A stretch of DNA of 64,000 bases, from contig UEIJ01000020.1 of the NCBI GenBank assembly GCA_900470195.1, forward strand, positions 124,001 to 188,000. The letters are read 5' to 3'. Each line of letters opens with the position of its first letter. The first letter of the stretch is position 1. This DNA is from Hyphomicrobiales bacterium (GTDB lineage Bacteria > Pseudomonadota > Alphaproteobacteria > Rhizobiales > Rhizobiaceae). A program made the position numbers and the translations under genes. Shown piece after piece: positions 17,191-25,731 of the stretch. The notes under the pieces are model-generated. The model searched no databases. It had not been told where the DNA came from and worked only from the letters and a program-made list of their open reading frames with translations.

Positions 17191-18135
17191 CTATCGCGCG
17201 GCCAGATCGACGTCCACGATCTGACCGGGCTGCAGGGGCGAGGCGGGATCGACTGGGTGCGCCTCAACCAGATAGACAAGCTTCTGGCGCGTTTCGAGCG
17301 AATAGATCACCGGCGGCGTGAATTCCGGGTCGGGCGAAACATAGCTGACGCGGGCCTGCAAACCCGGAGCGCAACCATCGCAGCGCACCGACAGCATATC
17401 GCCAACCCGTATCGCTGAAAACTTGTCTTCCGGTATGTAGACCTTCAGCTTGACCGCGCCGTCGGGCAGCATGGTCAGAACCGGCGCGGACGGACCGGCA
17501 ATATCGCCGGGATTGCGGATGACATCTGTGATGCGTCCCGGCGCGGGCGCTTCGATGGTTCGCTTGGCCAGATGCCAGCGGGCGGAATCGAGCTGCGCTT
17601 CCGCGCTCTTGACGGCATTTTCCGCCGCCTTGATCGTTTCGGGACGGGCCGGAAGCCGACCGACCGCAAGATTGGATGTCGCCTGATTGATGGCGGCTTC
17701 CGCCACCTCCACCTTTGTCGCCGCATCGTCGAGCTGCGCCTGTGTCATCACTCCGCGCTTCGTCAGGTCCTGCGTGCGCAAAAGCGTTCGGCGGGCATCG
17801 TCGGCTTGCGCCCTTGCGGTTCTGACCGCCGCTTCCAGAACGGCGATTTCATCCGGGCGCTTGCCCACCTGCAAATCGGCCAGTTGCGCGCGTGCCTGCT
17901 CCAGCGCGGCTTCGGCCTGCGCGACGGCGATCTTTGCGTCTGCGTCTTCAGTCTGTGCAATCGGTTTGCCCGGCTCGACGCGATCGCCGCGCCTGACGGC
18001 GACAGACTTGACCTGTGCCACTTCCAGCGGGGCGAGTTGCACAAATTCGCCCTCGACATAACCGACCGCAAGCGGCTGCGCACTACAGGCGGCGAAAAGA
18101 TAGGAGGCGAAGGGAACAACACAGAGAAGGCTCAT
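17191..18135 (-). CDS. HlyD-family membrane fusion protein (YbhG/YhiI-like)
   Basis: A 314-residue periplasmic adaptor. The N-terminus (SLLCVVPFASYLFAACSA) is an export signal with a possible lipobox (FAAC), so it may be a lipoprotein. Then come a split biotinyl-lipoyl domain (VAVRRGDRVEPGKPIAQTED), a long alanine- and glutamine-rich coiled-coil hairpin (about 75-180) and a beta-barrel. It overlaps the TetR stop by four bases and precedes the ATPase, giving the tripartite exporter its adaptor. No outer-membrane channel gene is nearby. Confidence 0.87.
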   Translation of the reverse strand: MSLLCVVPFASYLFAACSAQPLAVGYVEGEFVQLAPLEVAQVKSVAVRRGDRVEPGKPIAQTEDADAKIAVAQAEAALEQARAQLADLQVGKRPDEIAVLEAAVRTARAQADDARRTLLRTQDLTKRGVMTQAQLDDAATKVEVAEAAINQATSNLAVGRLPARPETIKAAENAVKSAEAQLDSARWHLAKRTIEAPAPGRITDVIRNPGDIAGPSAPVLTMLPDGAVKLKVYIPEDKFSAIRVGDMLSVRCDGCAPGLQARVSYVSPDPEFTPPVIYSLETRQKLVYLVEAHPVDPASPLQPGQIVDVDLAAR

Positions 18136-18827
18136 GACAACACCTTGCCGTCTTTGGCTGCGAGGATTGCCGCAAGGTTTTGTCGCACAATGGCGGCTAT
18201 CGCCGCAGCCTCGTCCTCGCCCATCGTGGACCAGCCCATGCGCCGTTTCACTGCCTCACGGCCGATGCGAAAATAAACGATCTGGCCGATCAGGGTGAAG
18301 ATAACGAGCCGCGTGCTTTCGCTTTCGGCGGGCTCGCCCGTAGCGACTTCCCAGATGGCGCAAAGCCTTTTATGCGTCGGCTCGAAAACGCCGGAATAGA
18401 TGCGGTCGAGCGCAGCCGTCGGATGCGCCAGCTCGCGTTGAAGAAACTGCACGATTTCGCCGGATTGCGGCTGCGCCACGATGAACCGCGTCATCCGCTC
18501 GGCCGCCATGGCAAGAAGCTGCCGCGCCTCTTCCTTCGTGTTGGCGGACGCGCCGATCACCCCATAATGGCCGAGCGCCTGACCGGCTACGCCCTGTATC
18601 GTTTCCACAATATAGTCCGCCGCCGCCAGACGAAGCCCTTCCTTGCCGCCGAAATGATAGGCGATTGAGCCTATATTCGCCTTGGCAAGACCCGCGATCT
18701 CGCGTGTCGATGTGGCGTCGAAACCTTTCGTCCCGAAAAGCTGCAATGCCGCATGAATAAGCGCGGCGCGTGTCTGCTCCGCAGACGGACGACCCTGCGC
18801 CTTCGCGATATTTGCCGATGTGCTCAT
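18132..18827 (-). CDS. TetR-family regulator, CecR/DUF1956 type
   Basis: A 231-residue repressor with helix-turn-helix DATSTREIAGLAKANIGSIAYHFGGKEGL (about 35-63) and a CecR-type C-terminal domain (DUF1956) with YSGVFEPTHKRLCAIWEVATG. In E. coli, CecR controls the ybhGFSR exporter, which matches the downstream genes. The start at 18827 has no Shine-Dalgarno: the 24-bp operator-like palindrome ends seven bases before it, so translation may be leaderless. No alternative start keeps the DNA-binding domain. Confidence 0.87.
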   Translation of the reverse strand: MSTSANIAKAQGRPSAEQTRAALIHAALQLFGTKGFDATSTREIAGLAKANIGSIAYHFGGKEGLRLAAADYIVETIQGVAGQALGHYGVIGASANTKEEARQLLAMAAERMTRFIVAQPQSGEIVQFLQRELAHPTAALDRIYSGVFEPTHKRLCAIWEVATGEPAESESTRLVIFTLIGQIVYFRIGREAVKRRMGWSTMGEDEAAAIAAIVRQNLAAILAAKDGKVLS

Positions 18828-18834
18828 ACAATTT

Positions 18835-18858
18835 ATTTAATCAATCGATTGATTAAAT
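18835..18858. promoter_or_regulatory. Perfect 24-bp palindrome, TetR/CecR operator candidate
   Basis: The half-site ATTTAATCAATC is followed directly by its reverse complement, giving a gapless 24-bp palindrome. It ends seven bases before the TetR start codon. Its place and symmetry fit an autoregulatory operator covering the promoter of the whole efflux operon. Confidence 0.75.
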
Positions 18859-18977
18859 GTCAAGCAAAGCGAACAACGGAGGCCGTTCGGGGGCTACGGT
18901 CCGCTGTTCGCTGCGACCTGCGGCGGAATAAACGCCACCGTCGCCGGTTGTCTGGGCTTGGGATAAACGCAGACGTG

Positions 18978-20456
18978 TCAGCCACGCCTGCCGACATGAC
19001 GTCCGACAGCTATCGGTGCTGGCATATTCCGATGCGAAGCAAAGACCTTCTCCAGAGCCTCGCATATGCCCGGCTTTGCCGCCACCGCCTTGCCCGCCTT
19101 GCTGTCGACATGCAGCAGCATCTGCTCGGCGCTGGCAATTTCCGTATCGCCGCGCCGGAGGCTGTGAAAGACATGAGCGCGCTTTTCGTCGAAGGAGAGC
19201 AATTGCGTTTCGACATGCAGCGCATCGCCTGCCTTCGCCTCGCCGCGATGCACGATATGGGTTTCGACGGTGTAGTAGCTGTGCCCTGATTTCAGATAGG
19301 CCTCGTCTACGCCGATATGCGCCAGAAACCTGTCCGTCGCCTGCCCGAACACGTCGAGATAGCGATGCTCGGTCATATGTCCGTTATAGTCGATCCATTC
19401 GGGGATCACCCGCACGTCGAGAAGCCGCAAAGCGCCGGAACCCGCATCGGGACGGTCTGCCGCCGTTTCAAGCCGCGCAGTATAGCCGTTGAGAAGCGCG
19501 CCCGCGCCCCAACCCCTGCCCTGCTGTTGTTGCGAAAGAGCTCGGATGATCGCCACCAGATTCTCGTCGCGAATCCGCTCCAGATCACGAATTGAAAGCC
19601 CTTCATTCTGCGCGTCCGACTGATCGGCGATGCGGTTGATCAGGCCGTCATCGAGGTCGGGCACATCCGTCAGTTTCGTCCACGGCCATTGCAGCGCAGG
19701 CCCGAATTGCGCAAGGAAGTGCCGCATGCCTGCGGGACCCCCAGCAATGCGATAGGTCTGGAACAGCCCCATCTGCGCCCAGCGCAGCCCGAAGGAATAG
19801 CGGATGATGTCATCGATCTGCTCAACCGTGGCGATGCCGTCGCGCACCAGCCACAGAGCCTCGCGCCACAACGCTTCCAGAAGCCGGTCGCCGACAAAGG
19901 CGTCGATCTCCTTTTCCAGCACGACCGGCTCCATGCCCGTCCCGCGATAGAGCGCGGAAGCGGCTTCAATCGTTGCGGCGGCGGTCTTTTCGCCGGGAAC
20001 GAGTTCCACCAGCGGCAGCAGGTAGACCGGATTATAGGGATGCGCGATCAGAAGCCGCTCTGGATGCCGCAACCCGGCCTGCAACTTGCTTGGAAGAAAG
20101 CCCGACGTAGAAGAGGCAATCAACGCATCGTCTGCGCAAGCCGCCTCGATCTCCGCCATTACGGCAAGCTTCAGGTCGAGGCGCTCGGGCACGCTTTCCT
20201 GAATGAGCGCAGCGCCTGCAACGGCCTCCGCCAGCGAAGCGGAAAAGGACAGCCGCCCCTCCTGCGGAAGACGCACTGTTGTCAGCGCCGCCAGAGCTTT
20301 GCGCGCATTGTCGAGAATATGCTCGGTCGTCGCCTTGGCATCGGGCGACGGATCGTAGACCGCGACATCGAAACCGTTGAGCAGAAAGCGCGCGGCCCAG
20401 CCGCTGCCGATGACACCGCTGCCGATGCAGGCAATCTTGGGAGGATGGCTGTTCAT
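18978..20456 (-). CDS. L-carnitine dehydrogenase fused to betainyl-CoA thioesterase
   Basis: A 492-residue fusion. Residues 1-315 are a 3-hydroxyacyl-CoA dehydrogenase-type NAD enzyme (GSGVIGSGWAARFLLNG, QESVPERLDLK, SSTSGFLPS, HPYNPVYLLPLVE). From about 350 to the end there is a hot-dog thioesterase domain (PEWIDYNGHMTEHRYL, YYTVETHIVHRGEAKAGD). In rhizobia this fusion oxidises L-carnitine to 3-dehydrocarnitine and later hydrolyses betainyl-CoA to glycine betaine. It is translationally coupled to the cleavage-enzyme gene upstream; the ATG at 20456 is preferred to the GTG at 20465. Confidence 0.88.
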   Translation of the reverse strand: MNSHPPKIACIGSGVIGSGWAARFLLNGFDVAVYDPSPDAKATTEHILDNARKALAALTTVRLPQEGRLSFSASLAEAVAGAALIQESVPERLDLKLAVMAEIEAACADDALIASSTSGFLPSKLQAGLRHPERLLIAHPYNPVYLLPLVELVPGEKTAAATIEAASALYRGTGMEPVVLEKEIDAFVGDRLLEALWREALWLVRDGIATVEQIDDIIRYSFGLRWAQMGLFQTYRIAGGPAGMRHFLAQFGPALQWPWTKLTDVPDLDDGLINRIADQSDAQNEGLSIRDLERIRDENLVAIIRALSQQQQGRGWGAGALLNGYTARLETAADRPDAGSGALRLLDVRVIPEWIDYNGHMTEHRYLDVFGQATDRFLAHIGVDEAYLKSGHSYYTVETHIVHRGEAKAGDALHVETQLLSFDEKRAHVFHSLRRGDTEIASAEQMLLHVDSKAGKAVAAKPGICEALEKVFASHRNMPAPIAVGRHVGRRG

Positions 20457-20461
20457 GAATA

Positions 20462-21367
20462 TCACCAGCGCCTGGTAAGCTTGAGTTTTTCGCGGACTTC
20501 GGCGGGCGTCAGAACCTTCGTTCCCATATTGACGGCGATGGCTTTGGCCCGTTCCACCAGATCGCCATTGGACGCCAGAACGCCCTTGTCGAGCCAGATA
20601 TTGTCTTCCAGCCCCACGCGGATATTGCCGCCTGCAAGCACCGCGAGCGCTGCATAAGGCAACTGATTGCGACCGATGGAAAATGCCGAGAAAATCCAGT
20701 TATCCGGCAGGTTGTGGAGGATCGAAACCAGCGTCGCCAGATCGTCGGGCGCGCCCCACGGAATGCCCATGCACAGCTGCACCAGAACCGGATCGTCAAG
20801 CAGGCCCTGCTGCTGCAGCCACTGGGCGAGCGGCAGATGGCCGGTATCGAAGATCTCGATTTCCGGGCGCACGCCAAGCCGCTTTATCTGCGCGGCCATT
20901 TCCTTGAGCATGGCAGGCGTGTTGGTCATCACATAATCGCCCTCGCCGAAATTCATCGTGCCGCAATCGAGCGTGCAGATTTCCGGCAGGAGTTCAGCAA
21001 CATGGGCAAGCCGCTCCGTCGCGCCCGCCATGTCGGTCTTGGCGGCATCCGGCGGCAATGGCGCTTCCGCAGAGCCCAGAACCAGATCGCCGCCACCCCC
21101 CGCAGTCAGGTTCAGCACGATATCGACACCGGACGCCCGGATATGGTCCACGACCTCGCGGAACAGTTCCAGCTTGCGCGACGGTTCGCCCGTTTCGGGA
21201 TCGCGAACATGAATGTGGGCGACGGCGGCGCCTGCCTCGGCGCTTTCAATGGCGGCATCCGCGATCTGGCGCGGCGTGATCGGCACCTTGTTCGAGCGGT
21301 GGGTCGTTGCTCCGGCACCGGTGACGGCAGCGGTGATGAATATTTCGCGGGCGGGCTTTAAAGGCAT
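20462..21367 (-). CDS. Beta-keto acid cleavage enzyme (dehydrocarnitine cleavage, BKACE/DUF849)
   Basis: A 301-residue zinc TIM-barrel enzyme of the BKACE family. Landmarks are ITAAVTGAGATTHRSN at the N-terminus, AAVAHIHVRDPETGEPSR with the metal-binding HIH, ETGH-type EIFDTGHLPLA, and GLEDNIWLDKGVLASNG. With acetyl-CoA it should split 3-dehydrocarnitine into betainyl-CoA and acetoacetate, the step between the two activities of the downstream fusion protein. The ATG at 21367 follows GAGGG; the TTG at 21382 does not have a ribosome site. The gene is divergent from the carnitine-type regulator. Confidence 0.87.
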   Translation of the reverse strand: MPLKPAREIFITAAVTGAGATTHRSNKVPITPRQIADAAIESAEAGAAVAHIHVRDPETGEPSRKLELFREVVDHIRASGVDIVLNLTAGGGGDLVLGSAEAPLPPDAAKTDMAGATERLAHVAELLPEICTLDCGTMNFGEGDYVMTNTPAMLKEMAAQIKRLGVRPEIEIFDTGHLPLAQWLQQQGLLDDPVLVQLCMGIPWGAPDDLATLVSILHNLPDNWIFSAFSIGRNQLPYAALAVLAGGNIRVGLEDNIWLDKGVLASNGDLVERAKAIAVNMGTKVLTPAEVREKLKLTRRW

Positions 21368-21458
21368 GTTCGTTTCCCTCAATTTTCGACGAGCTTGACA
21401 GGTCGCGAAATGCCGGGATTATCATTTTACGAAATCTATTTGGCGAAGAGCGAAGAGT

Positions 21459-22412
21459 ATGATCTTTGAACCGTCCGACGAAGAACTGAGTGTTACGCTG
21501 CTGGTCCTGCCGGATTGTTCACTCATGTCGCTGGCGGCGACGCTCGACCCTATGCGCGGCGCCAACCGCGTCACCGGCCGCTCGCTCTATCGCTGGCGCG
21601 TCGTGTCACCGGACGGCAGCGATCCTGTCACATCCAGCGGCCTCAAGGTTTCGGCGGACGGGAAGTTCGAGGCCGGTGCGCAGGACATTCTCATCATCGT
21701 CAGCGCCTTTCATGCATTGGAACATGCGACACCGAGGCTTCTCGCCATGCTGCGTCAGGCGGCCAAGCAATCGAAACTCATAGTGGGTGTGGAAGCCGGA
21801 TCATGGGTGCTGGCAAAGGCCGGATTGCTCAACGGGCGCAAGGCCACCACGCACTGGGAAGATCTGGAGGCATTTTCGCAGCGCTTTCCGGAAGTCGAAA
21901 TGCAATCGGATCGCTGGGTGCGGGACGAAGCGCTCCTGACGACCGGCGGTGCTGCCCCGGCGCTCGACATGATGCTCGCGCTCATTCGCGCCCGCCACGG
22001 CTATTCCATCGCGCTGGATGTGGCGAGCCTCTATATCTACGATGAGGTGAAACAGGCTTCCGATGCGCAGCCGCTGGTTTCCCTTGGCCGATTGCTCAAT
22101 CGCGAGCCGCGGCTGGCGGACGCCATAAAGATCATGGAAACCCATATCGACCGCCCGATCCCCGTGTCGAGCATAGCGCGCAGGCTCGGCCTTTCGACGC
22201 GCAGCCTTGAATTGCTGTTTGCCAATGTGATCGGCCAGTCGCCGGGCAATTACTATCTGTCGCTCCGACTGAAAGCAGCACGGCGGCTGATCCTCGACAC
22301 ACATCTTTCCATGGCAGACACAGCTGAACAGACCGGCTTTTCGTCGATCAGTTCGCTGTCGCGCGCCTTCAAGCGGCATTTCGGTCAGTCGCCGAGCAAA
22401 TTGAGGCAGTAA
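21459..22412 (+). CDS. GlxA-family AraC-type regulator (CdhR-like)
   Basis: A 317-residue activator with an N-terminal DJ-1/PfpI-like glutamine amidotransferase-type sensor domain (about 10-190, VEAGSWVLAKAGLLNGRKAT) and a C-terminal AraC helix-turn-helix pair (PVSSIARRLGLSTRSLELLF and MADTAEQTGFSSISSLSRAF). Regulators of this build control carnitine and betaine catabolism in Pseudomonas (CdhR, GbdR). It is divergent from the carnitine operon with 91 bp between the starts, and is followed convergently by a quaternary-amine binding protein. Confidence 0.87.
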   Translation: MIFEPSDEELSVTLLVLPDCSLMSLAATLDPMRGANRVTGRSLYRWRVVSPDGSDPVTSSGLKVSADGKFEAGAQDILIIVSAFHALEHATPRLLAMLRQAAKQSKLIVGVEAGSWVLAKAGLLNGRKATTHWEDLEAFSQRFPEVEMQSDRWVRDEALLTTGGAAPALDMMLALIRARHGYSIALDVASLYIYDEVKQASDAQPLVSLGRLLNREPRLADAIKIMETHIDRPIPVSSIARRLGLSTRSLELLFANVIGQSPGNYYLSLRLKAARRLILDTHLSMADTAEQTGFSSISSLSRAFKRHFGQSPSKLRQ

Positions 22413-22417
22413 AGGAC

Positions 22418-23353
22418 TTAGAGACCGAGACCCGACTTCACCGCAGCAAGCGCGGGCTTGCCGTCGGTAGTGGTCACGCCGTCGAGCCATGCGTCGAGCT
22501 GCGCCGGGTTCTCCTTGATCCATTTCGTGACGGCGTCCTTGGCTTCCATGCCGTCATTCAGGATTATATTCATCATCGTGCTTTCCATTTCCGTGTTGAA
22601 CTTCAGGTTCGACAGAAAGCGCGAGACATTGGGACAATCCGCAGCATAACCCTTGCGGGTCAATGTTTCGACAGTCGCAGCCCCATCTTCCGGGCCGAAC
22701 AGGTTCTCGCCATTTTGCAGATAGGTCAGCTTGTAGCGAATGTTCATCGGATGCGGCGTCCAGGCAAAGAACACGACGGGCTCTTCCTTGCGCACAGCGT
22801 TCTGGACCTGTGAAAGCATGGCCTGCTCGCTCGACTCTGCAAGCTGGAAATCCTTGAGACCGAACTTGTCCTTCTCGATCATCGACTGGATCGTGGCATT
22901 GGCGCTGCTGCCGGCCTCGATGCCATAAATCTTGCCGCCAAGCTGGTCCTTGAATTTCGCTATGTCTGCATAGGTCTTGATGCCGAGGTCCTTGCCCGTC
23001 GCCGCAAGACCGATCTTGGCGCCTTCAAGATTTATGCCGGCCTGCTCGATCACCTTCTTGTCCAGATAGGGTTTGCGGGCTTCCTCCTGAAGCGGCATCC
23101 AGTTGCCAAGGAAAATGTCGATCTGCCCGTTTTCCAGCGACTGGAAGGTGACGGGCACCGAAAGAATGGTCGTTTGCGGCTGATAACCGGCCTTTTCCAG
23201 CAACAGCGAAGCGAGCGCCGTTGTTGCGGTAATGTCGGTCCAGCCGACATCGGAGAATTTGGGTGCCTTGCAGGTTTCGCTTTCGGCGGCGTGCGCCTGC
23301 ACACTGGCAAGGCTGGCGACGCTTGCAGCAAGCAAAAGAAATAGGTGTTTCAT
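22418..23353 (-). CDS. Quaternary-amine (carnitine/betaine/choline) binding protein
   Basis: A 311-residue periplasmic protein with a signal peptide ending near VQAHAAE and an OpuAC/ProX-type domain. Aromatic box candidates are the Trp residues in VGWTDITA, FLGNWMPL and FFAWTPHPMNIRY, the layout seen in ChoX and CaiX. The ATG at 23353 follows AGGGGAGAAGAG. No ABC permease or ATPase lies beside it, so it must share a core transporter encoded elsewhere, as CaiX does in Pseudomonas. Location next to carnitine genes makes carnitine the first candidate ligand. Confidence 0.85.
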   Translation of the reverse strand: MKHLFLLLAASVASLASVQAHAAESETCKAPKFSDVGWTDITATTALASLLLEKAGYQPQTTILSVPVTFQSLENGQIDIFLGNWMPLQEEARKPYLDKKVIEQAGINLEGAKIGLAATGKDLGIKTYADIAKFKDQLGGKIYGIEAGSSANATIQSMIEKDKFGLKDFQLAESSEQAMLSQVQNAVRKEEPVVFFAWTPHPMNIRYKLTYLQNGENLFGPEDGAATVETLTRKGYAADCPNVSRFLSNLKFNTEMESTMMNIILNDGMEAKDAVTKWIKENPAQLDAWLDGVTTTDGKPALAAVKSGLGL

Positions 23354-23509
23354 TCTCTTCTCCCCTTTGTTTTTATTGGAAACAACATGATAGGGAAAAC
23401 AGGAAACGCCTCTTCGCAATATGCGCAATCATCTTTGCGTTTTGCGCAGCCTTTGACCCTTGATCGGTCAGGTCAGATTTGAAAAGCTGCGCAAAAGCCG
23501 GGGCGGGAT

Positions 23510-23911
23510 TTACTTTTTCCCGCCATATTGCGCGTCGCTGACATGCTCCATCCAGTCCACAACCTTGCCGTCAAGCTGTTCCTGAATGGCGATGTGGGTC
23601 ATGGCGTTGCTGGCCGATGCGCCGTGCCAGTGTTTCTCGCCCGGCTCGAACCACACGACGTCGCCGGGCCGGATTTCCTCGATCGGCCCACCCTCGCGCT
23701 GCACGAGGCCAAGCCCGGCAGTCACGATCAGCGTCTGGCCAAGCGGGTGCGTGTGCCAGGCCGTGCGCGCACCCGGCTCGAAGGTTACGGTCGCAGCCGC
23801 GGCACGCCTGGCATTGTTTGGAGAGAACAGCGGATCGATACGGACATTGCCCGTAAACCAGTCGGCTGGACCTTTGCCGGAAGGATCGGTTCCGTTTCGC
23901 TTGATATCCAT
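23510..23911 (-). CDS. Small cupin-domain protein
   Basis: A 133-residue single cupin. Motif 1 is visible as [20 protein letters not shown], with metal ligands His-His and Gln/Glu, and motif 2 as [16 protein letters not shown]. Proteins like this are often annotated as carboxymuconolactone decarboxylase-associated or quercetinase-like cupins; many have no proven reaction. It stands alone between the binding protein and the GlpD-like gene. The ATG at 23911 is chosen because the cupin begins at once and AAGGA lies upstream; the longer frame to 23953 adds nothing conserved. Confidence 0.75.
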   Translation of the reverse strand: MDIKRNGTDPSGKGPADWFTGNVRIDPLFSPNNARRAAAATVTFEPGARTAWHTHPLGQTLIVTAGLGLVQREGGPIEEIRPGDVVWFEPGEKHWHGASASNAMTHIAIQEQLDGKVVDWMEHVSDAQYGGKK

Positions 23912-23966
23912 GGCGCATTTCCTTTCGAATATGAGAGGTGCACCATAGAGCAAGTTGGCGGGGAGA

Positions 23967-25694
23967 TCAGCGCCTTTTGGCGGGCTGTCCCTGCAAAATC
24001 ACGTTATGCCGTTTTTCAAGCTCGACGTTGACCGCCTCGATTTCCTGCGCCTTGCGCGCATCATCCCATCCAAGCTCACGCGCAAGAATATTGGCGATTG
24101 CGGCAAGATTGCCGGTCGTCAGCGCGCCGTCGATTGCAAGCGTGGTGCGCCGCAAAACGACGTCCGCCAGATGCACGACAAGCTCGTTGCGCGCGATCCA
24201 TGCGATTTCCGTCGCGCTGACGGTATCGGTTTCAGGCAGCATCGAGACCGGAGCCTCGGCTTCTTCCCGGAGGATCGGCAGGGCCGTGGTGCCATAACGC
24301 TTCAACAGGGTTTCGACCCGTGCGGCAGGCAGCCGTGTTTCGGTCGCATATTTCGTCACCCAGGCCTTGCGGGCGCGATCATCGGCAGGATAGTCCCTGC
24401 CGCCGCCAATGGCGAGGTTGCGCGTGGACACTTGCCGCGTCTTGCCGAACCGGGTCAGAACCTTGTCGGCCACTTCCTCGGCAAAGCCGCGGAATGTGGT
24501 CCACTTGCCGCCGACCAGCGCGATGATCGCGAATGGACGTTCACTATCCGGCTCGATGACGGGCGCGGAGTGATCGCGGCTGATGAGACCCGGTTCAGAA
24601 GCGTTGGACGCGGGAAGCGGGCGGATGCCGCTATAGGTATAGACGATCTGGCTGCGGTCGAATTTGAGCTTCGGCAACAGCGAGCGCAGGCTGTCGATGA
24701 AATAATCGGTCTCGTGATCGTCGCAGCGCACATTGTCGGGATCGTCTGACGGAATGTCGGTGGACCCGACCAGCGCCAGACCGTGATAGTCGTAGACGAG
24801 ACAGATGCGCCCGTCATCTGCCTCGAAATAGATCATCCGCCCGTTGAGGCTCTTCACCAGTTCGGGATGATCGACAAGAATATGCGAGCCCTTGGTGCCG
24901 CCGATCATCTTGGTCGGTTTGCCAAGCGCGGCATTGACCCGGTCGATCCACGGACCGGCTGCATTGATGACGAGCTTCGGCCTGACTGCGAACTTCGCCC
25001 CGTCCGGCCCCTCGAAGCCGACCGTGCCATTTTCGGCGGAAACGAGCGCCGTGAAATTGGCGGCAGCGCTTTTCGGATTGGCGCGCAGGCCGTCACTGAC
25101 GAGTTCATAGACCAGACGTTCCGGCTGGCTGACCTTCGCGTCGTGATAGATGCCGCCCGCCACGATTGCAGGCGTGATATAGGGCATTTCCTTCGTCGCC
25201 GTTTCCTTCAGCAGAAAACGGTGGCGCGGCATGACGCGTTCGCGCGCGCCGAAATAGTCGTAGAGCGCCAGGCCGATCTTGATAAGCACGGCGCCACGGC
25301 TGCGCGGCGCGGTCGTCGAGCCGAACAGGGTGCGCAGCGCCGCCGTGATGCCCTTGGTCCACGAAAAGACGGGAATGAAGGTCGGCAGCGGCTCGACATT
25401 GTGCGGCGCGTTCTTCAGCAGGAGATTGCGCTCCAGCGTGGACTGCGCCACAAGGCCGAACTCGCCGGTTTCCAGATATTTCAATCCGCCATGGATAAGC
25501 CGCGACGGGGCGGCGCTCGTGCCGGAACCGAAATCCGCCTTGTCCACGATGAGACAATTCACGCCCTGTTCGCAAAGATCGCGATAAAGCCCCGCGCCAT
25601 TGACGCCCGCGCCGAGGATGAGCACATCCACGCCCCCGGCTTCAAGCTGCCCGATGCGGTTCTTCATGTCGGCATGACTTACGAAATCGTTCAT
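23967..25694 (-). CDS. GlpD-like FAD-dependent polyol-phosphate dehydrogenase
   Basis: A 575-residue flavoprotein of the aerobic glycerol-3-phosphate dehydrogenase family. The FAD dinucleotide fold is [17 protein letters not shown] (about 24-40), followed by [27 protein letters not shown] and [18 protein letters not shown], then a GlpD-type helical C-terminus. It is a paralogue of EryB 9 kb away but about 70 residues longer. It is the last gene of a DeoR-FGGY kinase-dehydrogenase series, so the true substrate is probably the phosphate of whatever polyol the kinase accepts. Start at 25694 as the frame before it is unrelated. Confidence 0.82.
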   Translation of the reverse strand: MNDFVSHADMKNRIGQLEAGGVDVLILGAGVNGAGLYRDLCEQGVNCLIVDKADFGSGTSAAPSRLIHGGLKYLETGEFGLVAQSTLERNLLLKNAPHNVEPLPTFIPVFSWTKGITAALRTLFGSTTAPRSRGAVLIKIGLALYDYFGARERVMPRHRFLLKETATKEMPYITPAIVAGGIYHDAKVSQPERLVYELVSDGLRANPKSAAANFTALVSAENGTVGFEGPDGAKFAVRPKLVINAAGPWIDRVNAALGKPTKMIGGTKGSHILVDHPELVKSLNGRMIYFEADDGRICLVYDYHGLALVGSTDIPSDDPDNVRCDDHETDYFIDSLRSLLPKLKFDRSQIVYTYSGIRPLPASNASEPGLISRDHSAPVIEPDSERPFAIIALVGGKWTTFRGFAEEVADKVLTRFGKTRQVSTRNLAIGGGRDYPADDRARKAWVTKYATETRLPAARVETLLKRYGTTALPILREEAEAPVSMLPETDTVSATEIAWIARNELVVHLADVVLRRTTLAIDGALTTGNLAAIANILARELGWDDARKAQEIEAVNVELEKRHNVILQGQPAKRR

Positions 25695-25731
25695 TTCAAT
25701 TCTCTCTGAGGCGCGGGACACGCCCTTCATT

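Noticed and set aside
23967-25694. Calling this gene housekeeping glpD
   Set aside because: The family is right, but an FGGY kinase that is not glycerol kinase-like and a DeoR regulator precede it, so the substrate is left open.
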